Of a stretch of DNA of 13,343 nucleotides, positions 1 to 8,042 are shown one piece after another. The position numbers were made by a program, and so were the translations under genes. The notes below the pieces were generated by a model that searched no databases, was not told the origin of the DNA, and worked only from the letters and a program-made list of their open reading frames with translations. Positions within the stretch are counted from its first letter, which is position 1. The number at the start of each line of letters is the position of its first letter. The stretch covers positions 1 to 13,343 of the forward strand of contig JACRLA010000100.1 of NCBI GenBank assembly GCA_016215145.1, written 5' to 3'. This stretch comes from Chloroflexota bacterium (lineage in GTDB: Bacteria > Chloroflexota > Anaerolineae > Anaerolineales > VGOW01).

Positions 1-375
1 CAACGCCGCTACTAACGCAACGATATTACGCACGGTGAATGAGGTGATCTTGCGCCATTGCATGAAGGCGAACACGCCACCCACCGCGGCGAACAACACG
101 CCAGACAGAACCTCCCAGCTCAACCAAGACGAACCTAAATTGGAAATCGCCAAGTAGGCGGTGAGCGGATTGCCCAGATGGAGCAAAGACGCAACCATAC
201 CTAACAGCAGGGTCGGTCCAATTGCCAGCAGGGCACGGTCACTTAGCCGATCGGCTTCTTCGAGTCCAGCTTTACGGGTCGCGAAGAAGTGTACGATCCC
301 CAAGACGATGAACGACCCCACCGACATTTGTGCCAGAATAGTAAAAGCAATTAACGCCCATTCTCGTATGTTCAT
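1..375 (-). CDS. dmsC: DmsC-like membrane anchor subunit, copy 1 (partial, runs off left edge)
   Basis: This is the membrane anchor of the first DMSO-reductase-type complex, which in the DmsC family oxidises menaquinol and passes electrons to DmsB. Only the first 125 codons are inside the window. They start at ATG 375-373 with MNIREWALIAFTILAQMSVG and contain about three hydrophobic segments plus the start of a fourth, near residues 8-30, 48-66, 86-106 and 112 onward. The start lies one base after the dmsB1 stop, in the same arrangement as the second copy, so the two are probably translationally coupled. The protein is very similar to the complete copy at 4666-3746, and the first 80 bases around the start are nearly identical in DNA. 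The family call rests on the position after a DmsB gene, the hydrophobic pattern and the similarity to copy 2. The C-terminal half is not visible. Confidence 0.88.
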   Translation of the reverse strand, partial: MNIREWALIAFTILAQMSVGSFIVLGIVHFFATRKAGLEEADRLSDRALLAIGPTLLLGMVASLLHLGNPLTAYLAISNLGSSWLSWEVLSGVLFAAVGGVFAFMQWRKITSFTVRNIVALVAAL

Positions 376-376
376 T

Positions 377-1009
377 TCATGCCTCCTGTACCAAACCAAG
401 AATCCTGCCGGTGCCGCGCCCGCTCACTTGGCTATGCTTATGAGGTGTAACGACCACCGAGGGCTTCGTCAAGTTGGCTACGGGTAAAGGTTCAACCGCA
501 GTGACGGTACCTAACTTGGATCGCAATTCGGCGAGGTCGCCAAATTCAATCGCCCGCATCACACACGCATCCACACACGCCGGGTTCTCGCCCTTCGCCA
601 GCAAGTCCTCACAGAAGTTGCATTTGGTCATCTTGCCAACTGTTTCATTGAATTGCGGTTCGCCGTATGGGCAAGCCCATTCACAATAGCGACAGCCGAT
701 GCATTTATTAGCATCGATCAACACCACGCCATCGTCACGTTTGTACATTGCCGTCGTCGGACACACTTCCACGCAGATCGGATTCTCACAGTGCATGCAA
801 GCGAACGAGACGGTGTAGGCATAAACATTGTTGGGCGTATACACGGCTGGCTGGACCGGGTGAGACAGCCAACTGCCGCTACCGTACTGCACAACTTTGC
901 GCCACTTTAAACCAACGGAGAGATCGTTTTTGTCGTTACAAGCGATCTGACAAGCTTTGCAACCTGTGCAGATACTTGAGTTGATGTGAAAACCTAGTTG
1001 TTTTCGCAT
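377..1009 (-). CDS. dmsB: DmsB-like iron-sulfur electron-transfer subunit, copy 1
   Basis: This 210-residue protein is the four-cluster ferredoxin subunit that links the membrane anchor DmsC to the molybdenum subunit DmsA; E. coli DmsB is of similar size. Four Cys groups are visible: CTGCKACQIAC (C14, C17, C20, C24), CMHCENPICVEVC, CIGCRYCEWAC, and CNFC with a later CVDAC. Together they give sixteen ligands for four [4Fe-4S] clusters. There is no signal peptide, so the protein probably leaves the cell as a complex with Tat-exported DmsA. The ATG at 1009 is preceded by GGAGG, which sits in the last codons of dmsA1, three bases before which the dmsA1 stop ends. One oddity is that the Pro usually following the last Cys of the fourth group is Val here (CVDACVMRA), while copy 2 keeps Pro. 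The call is secure at family level, but the physiological acceptor of the complex is not known. Confidence 0.95.
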   Translation of the reverse strand: MRKQLGFHINSSICTGCKACQIACNDKNDLSVGLKWRKVVQYGSGSWLSHPVQPAVYTPNNVYAYTVSFACMHCENPICVEVCPTTAMYKRDDGVVLIDANKCIGCRYCEWACPYGEPQFNETVGKMTKCNFCEDLLAKGENPACVDACVMRAIEFGDLAELRSKLGTVTAVEPLPVANLTKPSVVVTPHKHSQVSGRGTGRILGLVQEA

Positions 1010-1012
1010 GGC

Positions 1013-3619
1013 TTAAGCCTCCTTCCCGAGCATGATTCGCTGAGGCCATTTGTAATCAGGTAGCAATGGTTTGTCGTATTTCTCGACCTGGACAACACAG
1101 CTGTTATACGGCTGTGTCCCTTGTCCGGTGGGGTTACCACCATTCAAGGTGTTGGTAGCACCCGCCTTGTCAACCCCTGCAAGTTCATCGAGGTCAGCCC
1201 AAGCCCCTTCACCCAATGCAGTTACACCAGGTATTATGCGATCGGTGACAAAAGCCGGGCGGATCACCGAACCATGCATACTAGTCACTTTGACGATATC
1301 ACCATGCTTGATGCCGCGTGCCGCTGCGTCCATTGAGTTAATCATGAACTCTTGCGGGAATGCCTCGCGCAACCACGGTATATTGTCCAACGTCGAATGT
1401 GAACGACGCGCATAGTGAATGGTGTAGAGCTGCAGTGGGTAATCACCCTTGACTTTATTCTTGAAATCGGAGAACGTTGCTTCTACACCTTCCACTGGCG
1501 GTGTATATTTGGGAGTCGCTGACAGCTTGTTCCAGCCATATGATTCGATCACCTTTGAAAGCGCCGGGCAGTAAATCTCCAACTTGCCACTAGCGGTCTT
1601 CAACGGATTCTTCTCGGGGTCAGCGCGGAAAGCTGCTTTGGCGATGAAACCAAACTTATCGCCCGGAGTCCGTGCCACCTGATACACACCTTTTTCTTTA
1701 TACTCTTTGATCCCAATGCGACCCATCTGGGGTTTGCCTGTTACACCCAATTCTTTGATGTCGGCTTCAGTGATCGTCACCAATGGTTCATAACCTGAAG
1801 CGTCGGCCTTCATGACGGTTGCACCAGAAATTTGGTTAAAGACCATTTGCTTGTCTGAAATTGGATATATCTTTTGCATATCCAGTCCAAGTCGCTTACC
1901 AATTTCAGTTTCGATCCATTGATCATCTTTGGCTTCAAAAAGTGGTTCGACAACCTTGCTGTACCAGATCAACATTTCTGGATTGCCGCTGGTCGTACCG
2001 CCTTCGCGTTCCCACATAGTCGTCACTGGCAGCACTACATCTGAATACTTGGCATTGGTTGTGAAAAAGCTCGACGACGTGACCACGAACTCTACCTTGC
2101 GGTGCGCTTCAATACCACGGAGCAAATTCGTAGATTGATTAAGGGCTGCTCCCAAACCGAGGTGCGAGATCAACTTGATATCGCAGTCGAGTTTTCCGCG
2201 GACTGAAGCTGTGTACTTGCCAGTCATGACCGCGTCCCACACTTCATCCCAAACCATGCCATACCATTCTTTGTTCGCTGGATCGGGACCGAAATAAGTA
2301 GGTTGGTTAAACAGAGGATTTGGAACTGCCGCAACTCCGGTACCGCCAGAGCGAACCAACGCAGGTCCACCATAGCTGCCTCTACTATGCTGATTATCAC
2401 TCACCATCGCGCCTGGCAAACCGACATTCCCGGTCATCCAACCCACGGTCAAAAATGCTTGAGCGAATTGTTCTCCCAGGTAGGTTCGTGCCGGCGAGGA
2501 AGTACTTAGGATGGTCATCGGCTTCGTCGTCGCAATCTCTTGTGCCAACGAACGGATAAGCTCCGGTGGTGTGCCGCAGATTTGCGAAGCCCATTCCGGA
2601 GTCTTCGGGGTGCCGTCGTAGGTGCCCAGCACATAATCTTTAAAATTCTCTTTGGGATCAGCGCCCTTAGGCATGTGCTCGGCATCAAAGCCTGAAGTGT
2701 ATTTGTCCAAGAAAGCTTGATCTTGGAGTTTGTTGGTGATCATGTAATAGGCGATGCCCATTAACAAGGCGGTATCTGTCGAGGGACGTACGGGGATCCA
2801 TTGATCGCCAAGCACCATAGCCGAATCGTTATAAAACGGATCGACAAAGATAAACTTGGCTCCCGCTTTCTTTGCCTGTAAATAGTTATAGGTTGGGCTG
2901 CCGCCGCTCGACCAAATGGGGTTACTGCCCCACAGGACGATCAATTTGGCGTTACGATAATCGAGGCGGTCATTGCCAGACTCTCCCCAGCTGCCAGAGG
3001 TGGCTTGCATTGTCTTGCTTGGTTGAGGCCAGGCTCCAGACGAAGTGGTGCCCCAGATCGACATGTTGCCGCCATACGCCGCAAGGAACGCGTTATTGTT
3101 TTTGGAAAGAATGGCTTTGTTACCATAGGTCTCTTTGACCCGTTTGAATTCACTGGCAACAATATTGAGCGCTTCATCCCAAGAAATGCGGACCCATTGA
3201 TCTTTGCCGCGTAATTCTTTCTTGCCGCCGCCCGGGGCCCAACCGACGCGCTTCATCGGATACTTCAACCGATCTGCGCCAAGAGCCTGTGTCCGTTGCG
3301 AACGACCGCGAGCGCAACCGCGCTGTTGTGGAAAGTCCGGGCTGTCGGCGTGTGTGTCATCAGTCTTGACTCGTGTCACGGTGCCATCCACGACTTGCGC
3401 TTTGATCAAACAACGCCCGCCGCAGTTATGCCAACAGGCTGCCGGCACCCACTTGCTCTCGGTGGCGGCTGTCGCTGCCGCTTCCGCCTTTTTTAAACCG
3501 GGGGTGAAGTCGCCGGATAATGCCACCGCACCGCCCAGGGCTGCACTCCACTTGAGGAAGCTGCGCCGAGTCAGAACAGTTTCATCTAGCGCTTTGGTGA
3601 GGAAATTATTTTCACTCAT
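1013..3619 (-). CDS. dmsA: DmsA-like molybdopterin oxidoreductase catalytic subunit, copy 1
   Basis: This 868-residue subunit belongs to the DMSO reductase family of molybdenum bis-MGD enzymes. A twin-arginine signal (TRRSFLKW, R18-R19) marks Tat export. The FS0 [4Fe-4S] ligands are C62, C66, C70 and C102 (CWHNCGGRC, then RGCARGR). S193 in WGTTSSGAW aligns with the serine that ligates molybdenum in DmsA. E. coli-DmsA-like segments follow, including KTPEWASQICG, TGNVGLPG and the C-terminal dinucleotide-binding part (ARRSHSTLDN, LGEGAW). I chose ATG 3619 because GGAGGT lies 7 bases upstream; the in-frame ATG at 3634 overlaps that site. Compared with copy 2, the segment after TTKP reads ILSTSSPAR in place of LYGWNSAR, losing a GW seen also in E. 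coli DmsA. The substrate may therefore differ from DMSO/TMAO. The family assignment is firm, the substrate is not. No TorD/DmsD-type chaperone gene is in the window. Confidence 0.95.
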   Translation of the reverse strand: MSENNFLTKALDETVLTRRSFLKWSAALGGAVALSGDFTPGLKKAEAAATAATESKWVPAACWHNCGGRCLIKAQVVDGTVTRVKTDDTHADSPDFPQQRGCARGRSQRTQALGADRLKYPMKRVGWAPGGGKKELRGKDQWVRISWDEALNIVASEFKRVKETYGNKAILSKNNNAFLAAYGGNMSIWGTTSSGAWPQPSKTMQATSGSWGESGNDRLDYRNAKLIVLWGSNPIWSSGGSPTYNYLQAKKAGAKFIFVDPFYNDSAMVLGDQWIPVRPSTDTALLMGIAYYMITNKLQDQAFLDKYTSGFDAEHMPKGADPKENFKDYVLGTYDGTPKTPEWASQICGTPPELIRSLAQEIATTKPMTILSTSSPARTYLGEQFAQAFLTVGWMTGNVGLPGAMVSDNQHSRGSYGGPALVRSGGTGVAAVPNPLFNQPTYFGPDPANKEWYGMVWDEVWDAVMTGKYTASVRGKLDCDIKLISHLGLGAALNQSTNLLRGIEAHRKVEFVVTSSSFFTTNAKYSDVVLPVTTMWEREGGTTSGNPEMLIWYSKVVEPLFEAKDDQWIETEIGKRLGLDMQKIYPISDKQMVFNQISGATVMKADASGYEPLVTITEADIKELGVTGKPQMGRIGIKEYKEKGVYQVARTPGDKFGFIAKAAFRADPEKNPLKTASGKLEIYCPALSKVIESYGWNKLSATPKYTPPVEGVEATFSDFKNKVKGDYPLQLYTIHYARRSHSTLDNIPWLREAFPQEFMINSMDAAARGIKHGDIVKVTSMHGSVIRPAFVTDRIIPGVTALGEGAWADLDELAGVDKAGATNTLNGGNPTGQGTQPYNSCVVQVEKYDKPLLPDYKWPQRIMLGKEA

Positions 3620-3626
3620 TAGTTGT

Positions 3627-3632
3627 ACCTCC
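3627..3632 (-). promoter_or_regulatory. Ribosome-binding site that fixes the dmsA1 start
   Basis: GGAGGT is followed by a 7-base spacer and ATG 3619. The sequence sits directly inside an upstream in-frame ATGGAGGT, which excludes the ATG at 3634 as the main start. The same GGAGGT plus 7-base arrangement precedes dmsA2. Confidence 0.85.
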
Positions 3633-3669
3633 ATATCCGTATCGTAGATCGATTCAAAACGGGGCTGCC

Positions 3670-3708
3670 CTACCCCATTGCAAAGATGGCATAAGACGTT
3701 CCCTTCAT
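3670..3708 (-). CDS. 12-codon mini-ORF ahead of dmsA1 (leader peptide or gene remnant)
   Basis: In the 126-base gap between dmsC2 and dmsA1 an ATG (3708) is preceded by AGGAGAG with a 7-base spacer to the core, as good a ribosome-binding site as those of the dms genes. It encodes MKGTSYAIFAMG and stops at TAG (3672-3670). The TAG overlaps a G/C-rich stretch (3661-3676) that could form a short GGGG/CCCC hairpin. I recognise no family. It could be a leader peptide that sets translation of dmsA1, the truncated start of a lost small gene, or a spurious ORF. The strong ribosome-binding site is the only evidence that it is translated. Confidence 0.35.
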   Translation of the reverse strand: MKGTSYAIFAMG

Positions 3709-3745
3709 AGTCACTCTCCTAATCACCGCATTTGTTTTACCAACT

Positions 3746-4666
3746 CTACAAACCTATTCTGGCGTGAGTGGCATAGAACAGGAACCGCCCTAATACTTCG
3801 GAAACTAGCACCAAGGCGAAGGCAGCATAAGCCAGCGCGCCCATTACCTTCTCATGCCCGGCACTCAACGCATTCTGATAGATGAACACTCCCAAGATGC
3901 CAGCGCCCAAGAAGACCAGTGCCAAACGCACTCCCAAGAGCAATCCGTTCTGCCCATACAGTTCCGCACTTGCTTGAGCAGCATAAGTGGTCCCCGCCGC
4001 AACATTAGCAATTTGCAGGGGCACTACCACTAGCTCAACGCCCAACAACACAATGGAAGTGATGGCAAACCAACGTAAGGCATCTCGCAACAAAACGCAT
4101 TGCACATCGGCGCAGCCCGGATTCTTCAACTGCACATATGCGTAATTGGCAACAAAAGCCGCACCCATAGCCAGCACACCTAACAGCAAAGTGGTAGTGT
4201 AGAACGAGATCGGTGTGAGCACGGTGTTCCACGCCGGTTGGGTGCGCAGCATATAGACATTGGACATGCTATACACCAGCACCAATCCCACCGCGGCAGC
4301 CACCACAGCGATGATATTACGGATGGCAAACGAGGCGAACTTGCGCCACTGCATCAAGGCAAAGACGCCACCCACGGCGGCGAACAACACGCCAGACAAG
4401 ACCTCCCAACTCAACCACGACGAGCCTAAATTGGAGACAGCCAAGTAAGCATTGAACGGATTGCCTAGATGCAATAACGACGCCGCCAGACCCAAGAGCA
4501 AAGTGGGTCCAATGGCTAACAAGGCGCGGTCACTTAAACGGTCAGATTCTTCACTGCCGGCTTTGCGGGCTGCAAAGAAGTGGACTATCCCCAAGACGAT
4601 GAACGACCCCACCGACATTTGCGCCAAAATAGTAAAAGCAATTAACGCCCATTCTCGTATGTTCAT
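3746..4666 (-). CDS. dmsC: DmsC-like membrane anchor subunit, copy 2
   Basis: This 306-residue integral membrane protein is slightly longer than E. coli DmsC and anchors the second reductase complex, where the family oxidises menaquinol. Eight hydrophobic segments can be seen, near residues 8-30, 48-66, 86-106, 111-132, 149-179, 197-221, 240-264 and 273-298, matching the eight-helix DmsC fold. The start ATG 4666 is one base after the dmsB2 stop, and the GAGGAGG of the last dmsB2 codons serves as its ribosome-binding site, so translation is coupled. It ends with ATHARIGL at TAG 3748-3746. No terminator hairpin with a T tract follows before the mini-ORF and dmsA1, so read-through into the first operon copy is plausible. 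The family call is good, but sequence conservation within this family is low, so function rests partly on context. Confidence 0.92.
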   Translation of the reverse strand: MNIREWALIAFTILAQMSVGSFIVLGIVHFFAARKAGSEESDRLSDRALLAIGPTLLLGLAASLLHLGNPFNAYLAVSNLGSSWLSWEVLSGVLFAAVGGVFALMQWRKFASFAIRNIIAVVAAAVGLVLVYSMSNVYMLRTQPAWNTVLTPISFYTTTLLLGVLAMGAAFVANYAYVQLKNPGCADVQCVLLRDALRWFAITSIVLLGVELVVVPLQIANVAAGTTYAAQASAELYGQNGLLLGVRLALVFLGAGILGVFIYQNALSAGHEKVMGALAYAAFALVLVSEVLGRFLFYATHARIGL

Positions 4667-4667
4667 T

Positions 4668-5294
4668 TCACACCTCCTCCTCTGTCAAATCAAGAATCTT
4701 GCCTGTCCCTTTGCCACTGAACTGCGCGTGACGGTTCGGAGTGATCACTAATGAGGGGAAGGTTAGGTCAGCTTCGGGCAACGGTTCAATCGCGCTCACG
4801 GTGCCGAGTTTGGATCGCAGCTCGCCGATATCACCATAGTTCAAGGCGCGCACCGGGCACGCATCCACACAGGCGGGGTTCTCGCCCTTCGCCAGCAAGT
4901 CTTCACAGAAATTGCATTTGGTCATCTTGCCACTAATCTCATTGAATTGCGGCGCGCCATATGGGCAAGCCCAATCGCAGTAACGACAGCCGATGCACTT
5001 CTCGGCATCAATCAGCACTACGCCATCGTCACGTTTGTGCATGGCTTGTGTCGGGCAAACCTCTACACAGATCGGCTTCTCGCAGTGATTACAGGCAAGT
5101 GAAACGGTGTATCCAAAAACATTGTTAGGGATCATCTGATCGCCCTGCGGCACCCAACTGCCTCCGCTGTACTCCAACACACGGCGCCAGCGCACGCCGA
5201 GCGGCAAATTGTTTTTATCTTTGCAGGTGACCTGGCATGTCTTGCAACCGACGCACGCCGATGAATCGAAATAGAAAGCCATTCTCTTAGCCAT
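4668..5294 (-). CDS. dmsB: DmsB-like iron-sulfur electron-transfer subunit, copy 2
   Basis: This 208-residue four-cluster ferredoxin subunit passes electrons from DmsC to DmsA. Its Cys groups are CVGCKTCQVTC (C14, C17, C20, C24), CNHCEKPICVEVC, CIGCRYCDWAC, and CNFC followed by CVDACP, giving ligands for four [4Fe-4S] clusters. The ATG at 5294 lies two bases after the dmsA2 stop. AAGGAGG is placed 8 bases ahead of it, so this start is preferred over the internal ATG at codon 5. The CIGCRYC motif carries the Cys (E. coli DmsB C102) that ligates the cluster next to the quinol site. It has no signal peptide and is expected to be exported with DmsA. It is strongly similar to copy 1, especially around the clusters, while the N-terminal and C-terminal ends have drifted. 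The family call is secure. Confidence 0.95.
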   Translation of the reverse strand: MAKRMAFYFDSSACVGCKTCQVTCKDKNNLPLGVRWRRVLEYSGGSWVPQGDQMIPNNVFGYTVSLACNHCEKPICVEVCPTQAMHKRDDGVVLIDAEKCIGCRYCDWACPYGAPQFNEISGKMTKCNFCEDLLAKGENPACVDACPVRALNYGDIGELRSKLGTVSAIEPLPEADLTFPSLVITPNRHAQFSGKGTGKILDLTEEEV

Positions 5295-5296
5295 GG

Positions 5297-7879
5297 TTAC
5301 GCCTCCTTAAAAACGATTCGTTGAGACCATTTGTAGTCAGCCTCTAACGGCTTGCCATTCCACTTCTCTACCTGAACCACGCAGCCCTGCCACGACTCGA
5401 TGTCGGGACCGGAAGGATAATCACCGGACAAGGTGTTCGTTGCCCCGGCGATATCGTTCCCGGCCTCATCCATCTCAGGCCAAGCGCCTTCACCCAAGAA
5501 GACTACACCCGGGCGGGCACGCGGCGTGACAAAGATACGGCGCAATACCGAACCATGTTTATTAAATATGCGGACGGTATCGCCGTGTTTCACTCCCCGC
5601 GATTCGGCATCCAGCGGATTGATCATCAGCTCTTGCGGCCAGGCTTCACGCAACCAAGTGACGTTATCCAACACCGAGTGTGAACGTCGCGGATAGTGGA
5701 TGTTACATAGCTGGAGTGGGTAAGTGCCTTTGACCTGCTTATCCCAATCAGCAAAAGTCGCCTCATACCCTTCCGTCGGCGGATCATAAATGGCGATTGG
5801 ATACCCCTGATTCCAACCGGCATTCGTCACCAAATCTGCCAACACTTGGCTGTGAAGTTGCAGTTTGCCGCTCTTCGTCTTGAGCGGATTCTTCACCGGG
5901 TCTTCGCGGAACTTCTGATTGTGGATATAACCGAGTTTATCGCCCGCCTTGCGCGGCACGGCATAGAAACCTTGCTCGCGGAATTCTTTGAGCGTGATGC
6001 GGCCCGTTTGAGGTTTGCCCGTCACTTTCATTTCGGCAATGTCAGCCTCGGTGATCGTCACCAGATTTTCCATCGCCGAGCCATCGGTCTTGATAACCTT
6101 CGTTCCAGCGACCGTATTGAACGCCTGCTGCTCTTCCGACATCGGCACGATCTTCGTCACATCCAACCCCAATCGTTTACCAACTTCGGCGGCGATCCAA
6201 ATATCATCCTTCGCTTCAAACAGCGGTTGGATCACTCGGCTCGCCCACACCACCAATTCGCGGTTACCGCTTTGGAAATTCGAGTATCGTTCCCACTGGG
6301 TTGTGACCGGCAGAACCAGATCGGAATACTTGGCGTTGGAATTCAAACCGTATTGATGTGTCACCACAAATTCCACTTTGCGATGAGCAGCAATACCCTT
6401 GTTGACGTTGTTGGTTTGATTCAACTTGGAGCTGCCGCCGTGATAGATCATCTGGATGTTGATGTCTTTCTTGGGACCTTTGCCCGCCGTGTACTTGCCG
6501 CTTACGATTGCCTCCCAATGCTCACTGCTGCATAAACGCGGATCGGCAGCGAGAGGGTTGGCAATAGATGCCACGCCCGAGCTACCCAACGATACCAAGG
6601 CTGGACCACCGTTGGAGGCAGCGTTGTGGCAGCTAATACCGAACGCGCCACCGGGGATGCCCATGTTGCCGGTCATTGCCCCCACGCTAACGACGGCAAA
6701 ACACATGTGTTGCGATTTCTCTAAACGAGCGGAGTTCCATCCATACAGCATCGCCGCCGGTTTCGTCCGCGCCACTTCAAGCGCAAACGAGCGGATCTTC
6801 TCGGCAGGCACGCCGCAAATGCGCGCTGCCCACTCGGGAGTCTTGGGCTTGCCGTCGGAGACGCCCAGCACATAATCTTTGAAGTTTTCTTTGGGGTTTG
6901 CCCCTTCGGGCATATGGTCTTTATCAAAGCCGACGGTGCAGCGATTGAGGAAATCCCAATCGATCAGCTTGTTCGTGGCGCTATCTTCGGTGATCATCAC
7001 ATACGCCATCGCTAAGAGCATGGTCGTATCTGTCGCCGGGCGAATCGGAATCCATTCATCTGCCATAATGCTGGCAGTCGGGCTATAAAATGGATCGACG
7101 AAGATAAATTTTGCGCCTGCCCGTTTGGCTTGCAAGAAGTTATACGTTGCCAAGCCCATGCTGCTCCAGGCAGGGTTGTTGCCCCACATCACGATCAATT
7201 TCGAATTTTGTAGATCGAAACGATCATTCATCTCTACTTGAGCCGTTGTGCCGGTGAGTGGCTCTTGCCCCAAGCGCCAAGCTCCGCGCGACGTGCTGCC
7301 GTAGTTCGAGACATAACCGCCCGCCAGCGATAGCGTCCGTTGAATCTCGCCGCCACCCGGGCAGTAGATCGCTTTGTTGCCATATTTATCTTTAATACGT
7401 TTAGTTTCGCTGGCAACGATATCGAGTGCTTCATCCCACGAGATGCGCACCCATTCATCTTTACCACGCAGTTCCTTCTTGCCGCCACCCGGCTCCCAAT
7501 TTTTTCGTTTCATTGGGTATTTGATTCGATCCGCCGCCAAGACCTGCATACGCTGCGAACGCCCGCGCAGGCAAGCGCGTTGCTGTGGATAGTCCGGGCT
7601 GTCGGGGTGTGTGTCGTCGGTTTTGACTCGTATCACAACGCCATCGGCAACATTGGCGCGGATGGGGCAGCGCCCGCCGCAGTTGTGCCAACAAGCTGCA
7701 GGAATCCATTTGCCCTCTGCGGCTGCCGCCGCAACGGCGGCATCAATTTTCTTCAAACCAAGGTTTAAGTCACTAGATAAGACTGCGGCACCGCCGAGCG
7801 CAGTGCTCCATTTAAGAAAGCTGCGCCGTGACATCACAGTATCGCCTAGTGCTTTGAGAAGAGAATTTTCTTCACTCAC
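5297..7879 (-). CDS. dmsA: DmsA-like molybdopterin oxidoreductase catalytic subunit, copy 2 (GTG start)
   Basis: This 860-residue catalytic subunit is of the DMSO reductase family. It has a Tat signal (SRRSFLKW, R18-R19), FS0 cluster ligands C63, C67, C71 and C103 (CWHNCGGRC, then RACLRGR), and S197 in YGSTSRGAW as the likely molybdenum ligand. It keeps the segments best matched to E. coli DmsA (WGNNP, KTPEWAARICGVPAEKI, LYGWNSAR, TGNMGIPGG, LGEGAW), so of the two paralogues it is the more conventional. The GTG at 7879 is chosen because GGAGGT sits 7 bases upstream; the in-frame ATG at 7909 lies before that site and would place the ribosome-binding site inside the gene. dmsB2 follows after 2 bases. 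Probable substrates are DMSO, TMAO or a related oxo-compound. The family is certain and the substrate is inferred. Confidence 0.95.
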   Translation of the reverse strand: MSEENSLLKALGDTVMSRRSFLKWSTALGGAAVLSSDLNLGLKKIDAAVAAAAAEGKWIPAACWHNCGGRCPIRANVADGVVIRVKTDDTHPDSPDYPQQRACLRGRSQRMQVLAADRIKYPMKRKNWEPGGGKKELRGKDEWVRISWDEALDIVASETKRIKDKYGNKAIYCPGGGEIQRTLSLAGGYVSNYGSTSRGAWRLGQEPLTGTTAQVEMNDRFDLQNSKLIVMWGNNPAWSSMGLATYNFLQAKRAGAKFIFVDPFYSPTASIMADEWIPIRPATDTTMLLAMAYVMITEDSATNKLIDWDFLNRCTVGFDKDHMPEGANPKENFKDYVLGVSDGKPKTPEWAARICGVPAEKIRSFALEVARTKPAAMLYGWNSARLEKSQHMCFAVVSVGAMTGNMGIPGGAFGISCHNAASNGGPALVSLGSSGVASIANPLAADPRLCSSEHWEAIVSGKYTAGKGPKKDINIQMIYHGGSSKLNQTNNVNKGIAAHRKVEFVVTHQYGLNSNAKYSDLVLPVTTQWERYSNFQSGNRELVVWASRVIQPLFEAKDDIWIAAEVGKRLGLDVTKIVPMSEEQQAFNTVAGTKVIKTDGSAMENLVTITEADIAEMKVTGKPQTGRITLKEFREQGFYAVPRKAGDKLGYIHNQKFREDPVKNPLKTKSGKLQLHSQVLADLVTNAGWNQGYPIAIYDPPTEGYEATFADWDKQVKGTYPLQLCNIHYPRRSHSVLDNVTWLREAWPQELMINPLDAESRGVKHGDTVRIFNKHGSVLRRIFVTPRARPGVVFLGEGAWPEMDEAGNDIAGATNTLSGDYPSGPDIESWQGCVVQVEKWNGKPLEADYKWSQRIVFKEA

Positions 7880-7886
7880 AAGACTT

Positions 7887-7892
7887 ACCTCC
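7887..7892 (-). promoter_or_regulatory. Ribosome-binding site that fixes the GTG start of dmsA2
   Basis: GGAGGT is followed by a 7-base spacer and GTG 7879. The spacing is identical to that of dmsA1, whose start is ATG at the corresponding Ser-Glu-rich N-terminus, so the two starts are homologous. Confidence 0.85.
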
Positions 7893-7953
7893 AATCTAAA
7901 ATTTGCCATTGAGACAGGCTGGCATCGCCTTAGACAATTAGTGAATCAGCGAA

Positions 7954-7970
7954 CAGACCAGGACGGTCTG
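7954..7970. promoter_or_regulatory. Inverted repeat upstream of dmsA2, candidate operator
   Basis: CAGACC, a 5-base spacer and GGTCTG form a 6-bp inverted repeat in the 163-base gap between the response-regulator gene and dmsA2. No T tract follows on the minus strand, so a terminator is unlikely. Its place in front of the reductase operon suggests a protein-binding site or transcript hairpin. This is inference only. Confidence 0.35.
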
Positions 7971-8042
7971 GACGCACTTCAACACACTGTTAGGATAAGA
8001 GAATTGAACAGCGCTTTACATCTGGCAAAGGAGGGATTGCAC

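Noticed and set aside
3620..3634. Upstream in-frame ATG of dmsA1 (MEVQL extension)
   Set aside because: This ATG overlaps the GGAGGT ribosome-binding site that serves ATG 3619.
3204..3647. A 147-codon plus-strand open frame opposite the 5' end of dmsA1
   Set aside because: It is the reverse-strand shadow of the conserved DmsA N-terminal region, and a comparable shadow occurs opposite dmsA2.
5846..6535. A 229-codon plus-strand open frame opposite dmsA2
   Set aside because: It lies wholly within the well-supported dmsA2 gene, encodes no recognisable family and has no ribosome-binding site. It is a shadow of the antisense strand.
7880..7909. Upstream in-frame ATG of dmsA2 (MANFRLEVSL extension)
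   Set aside because: The extension covers the GGAGGT site used by GTG 7879, and its sequence does not match the N-terminus of copy 1.
7954..7970. Inverted repeat as a terminator after the regulator gene
   Set aside because: The stem is short and no T tract follows on the minus strand.
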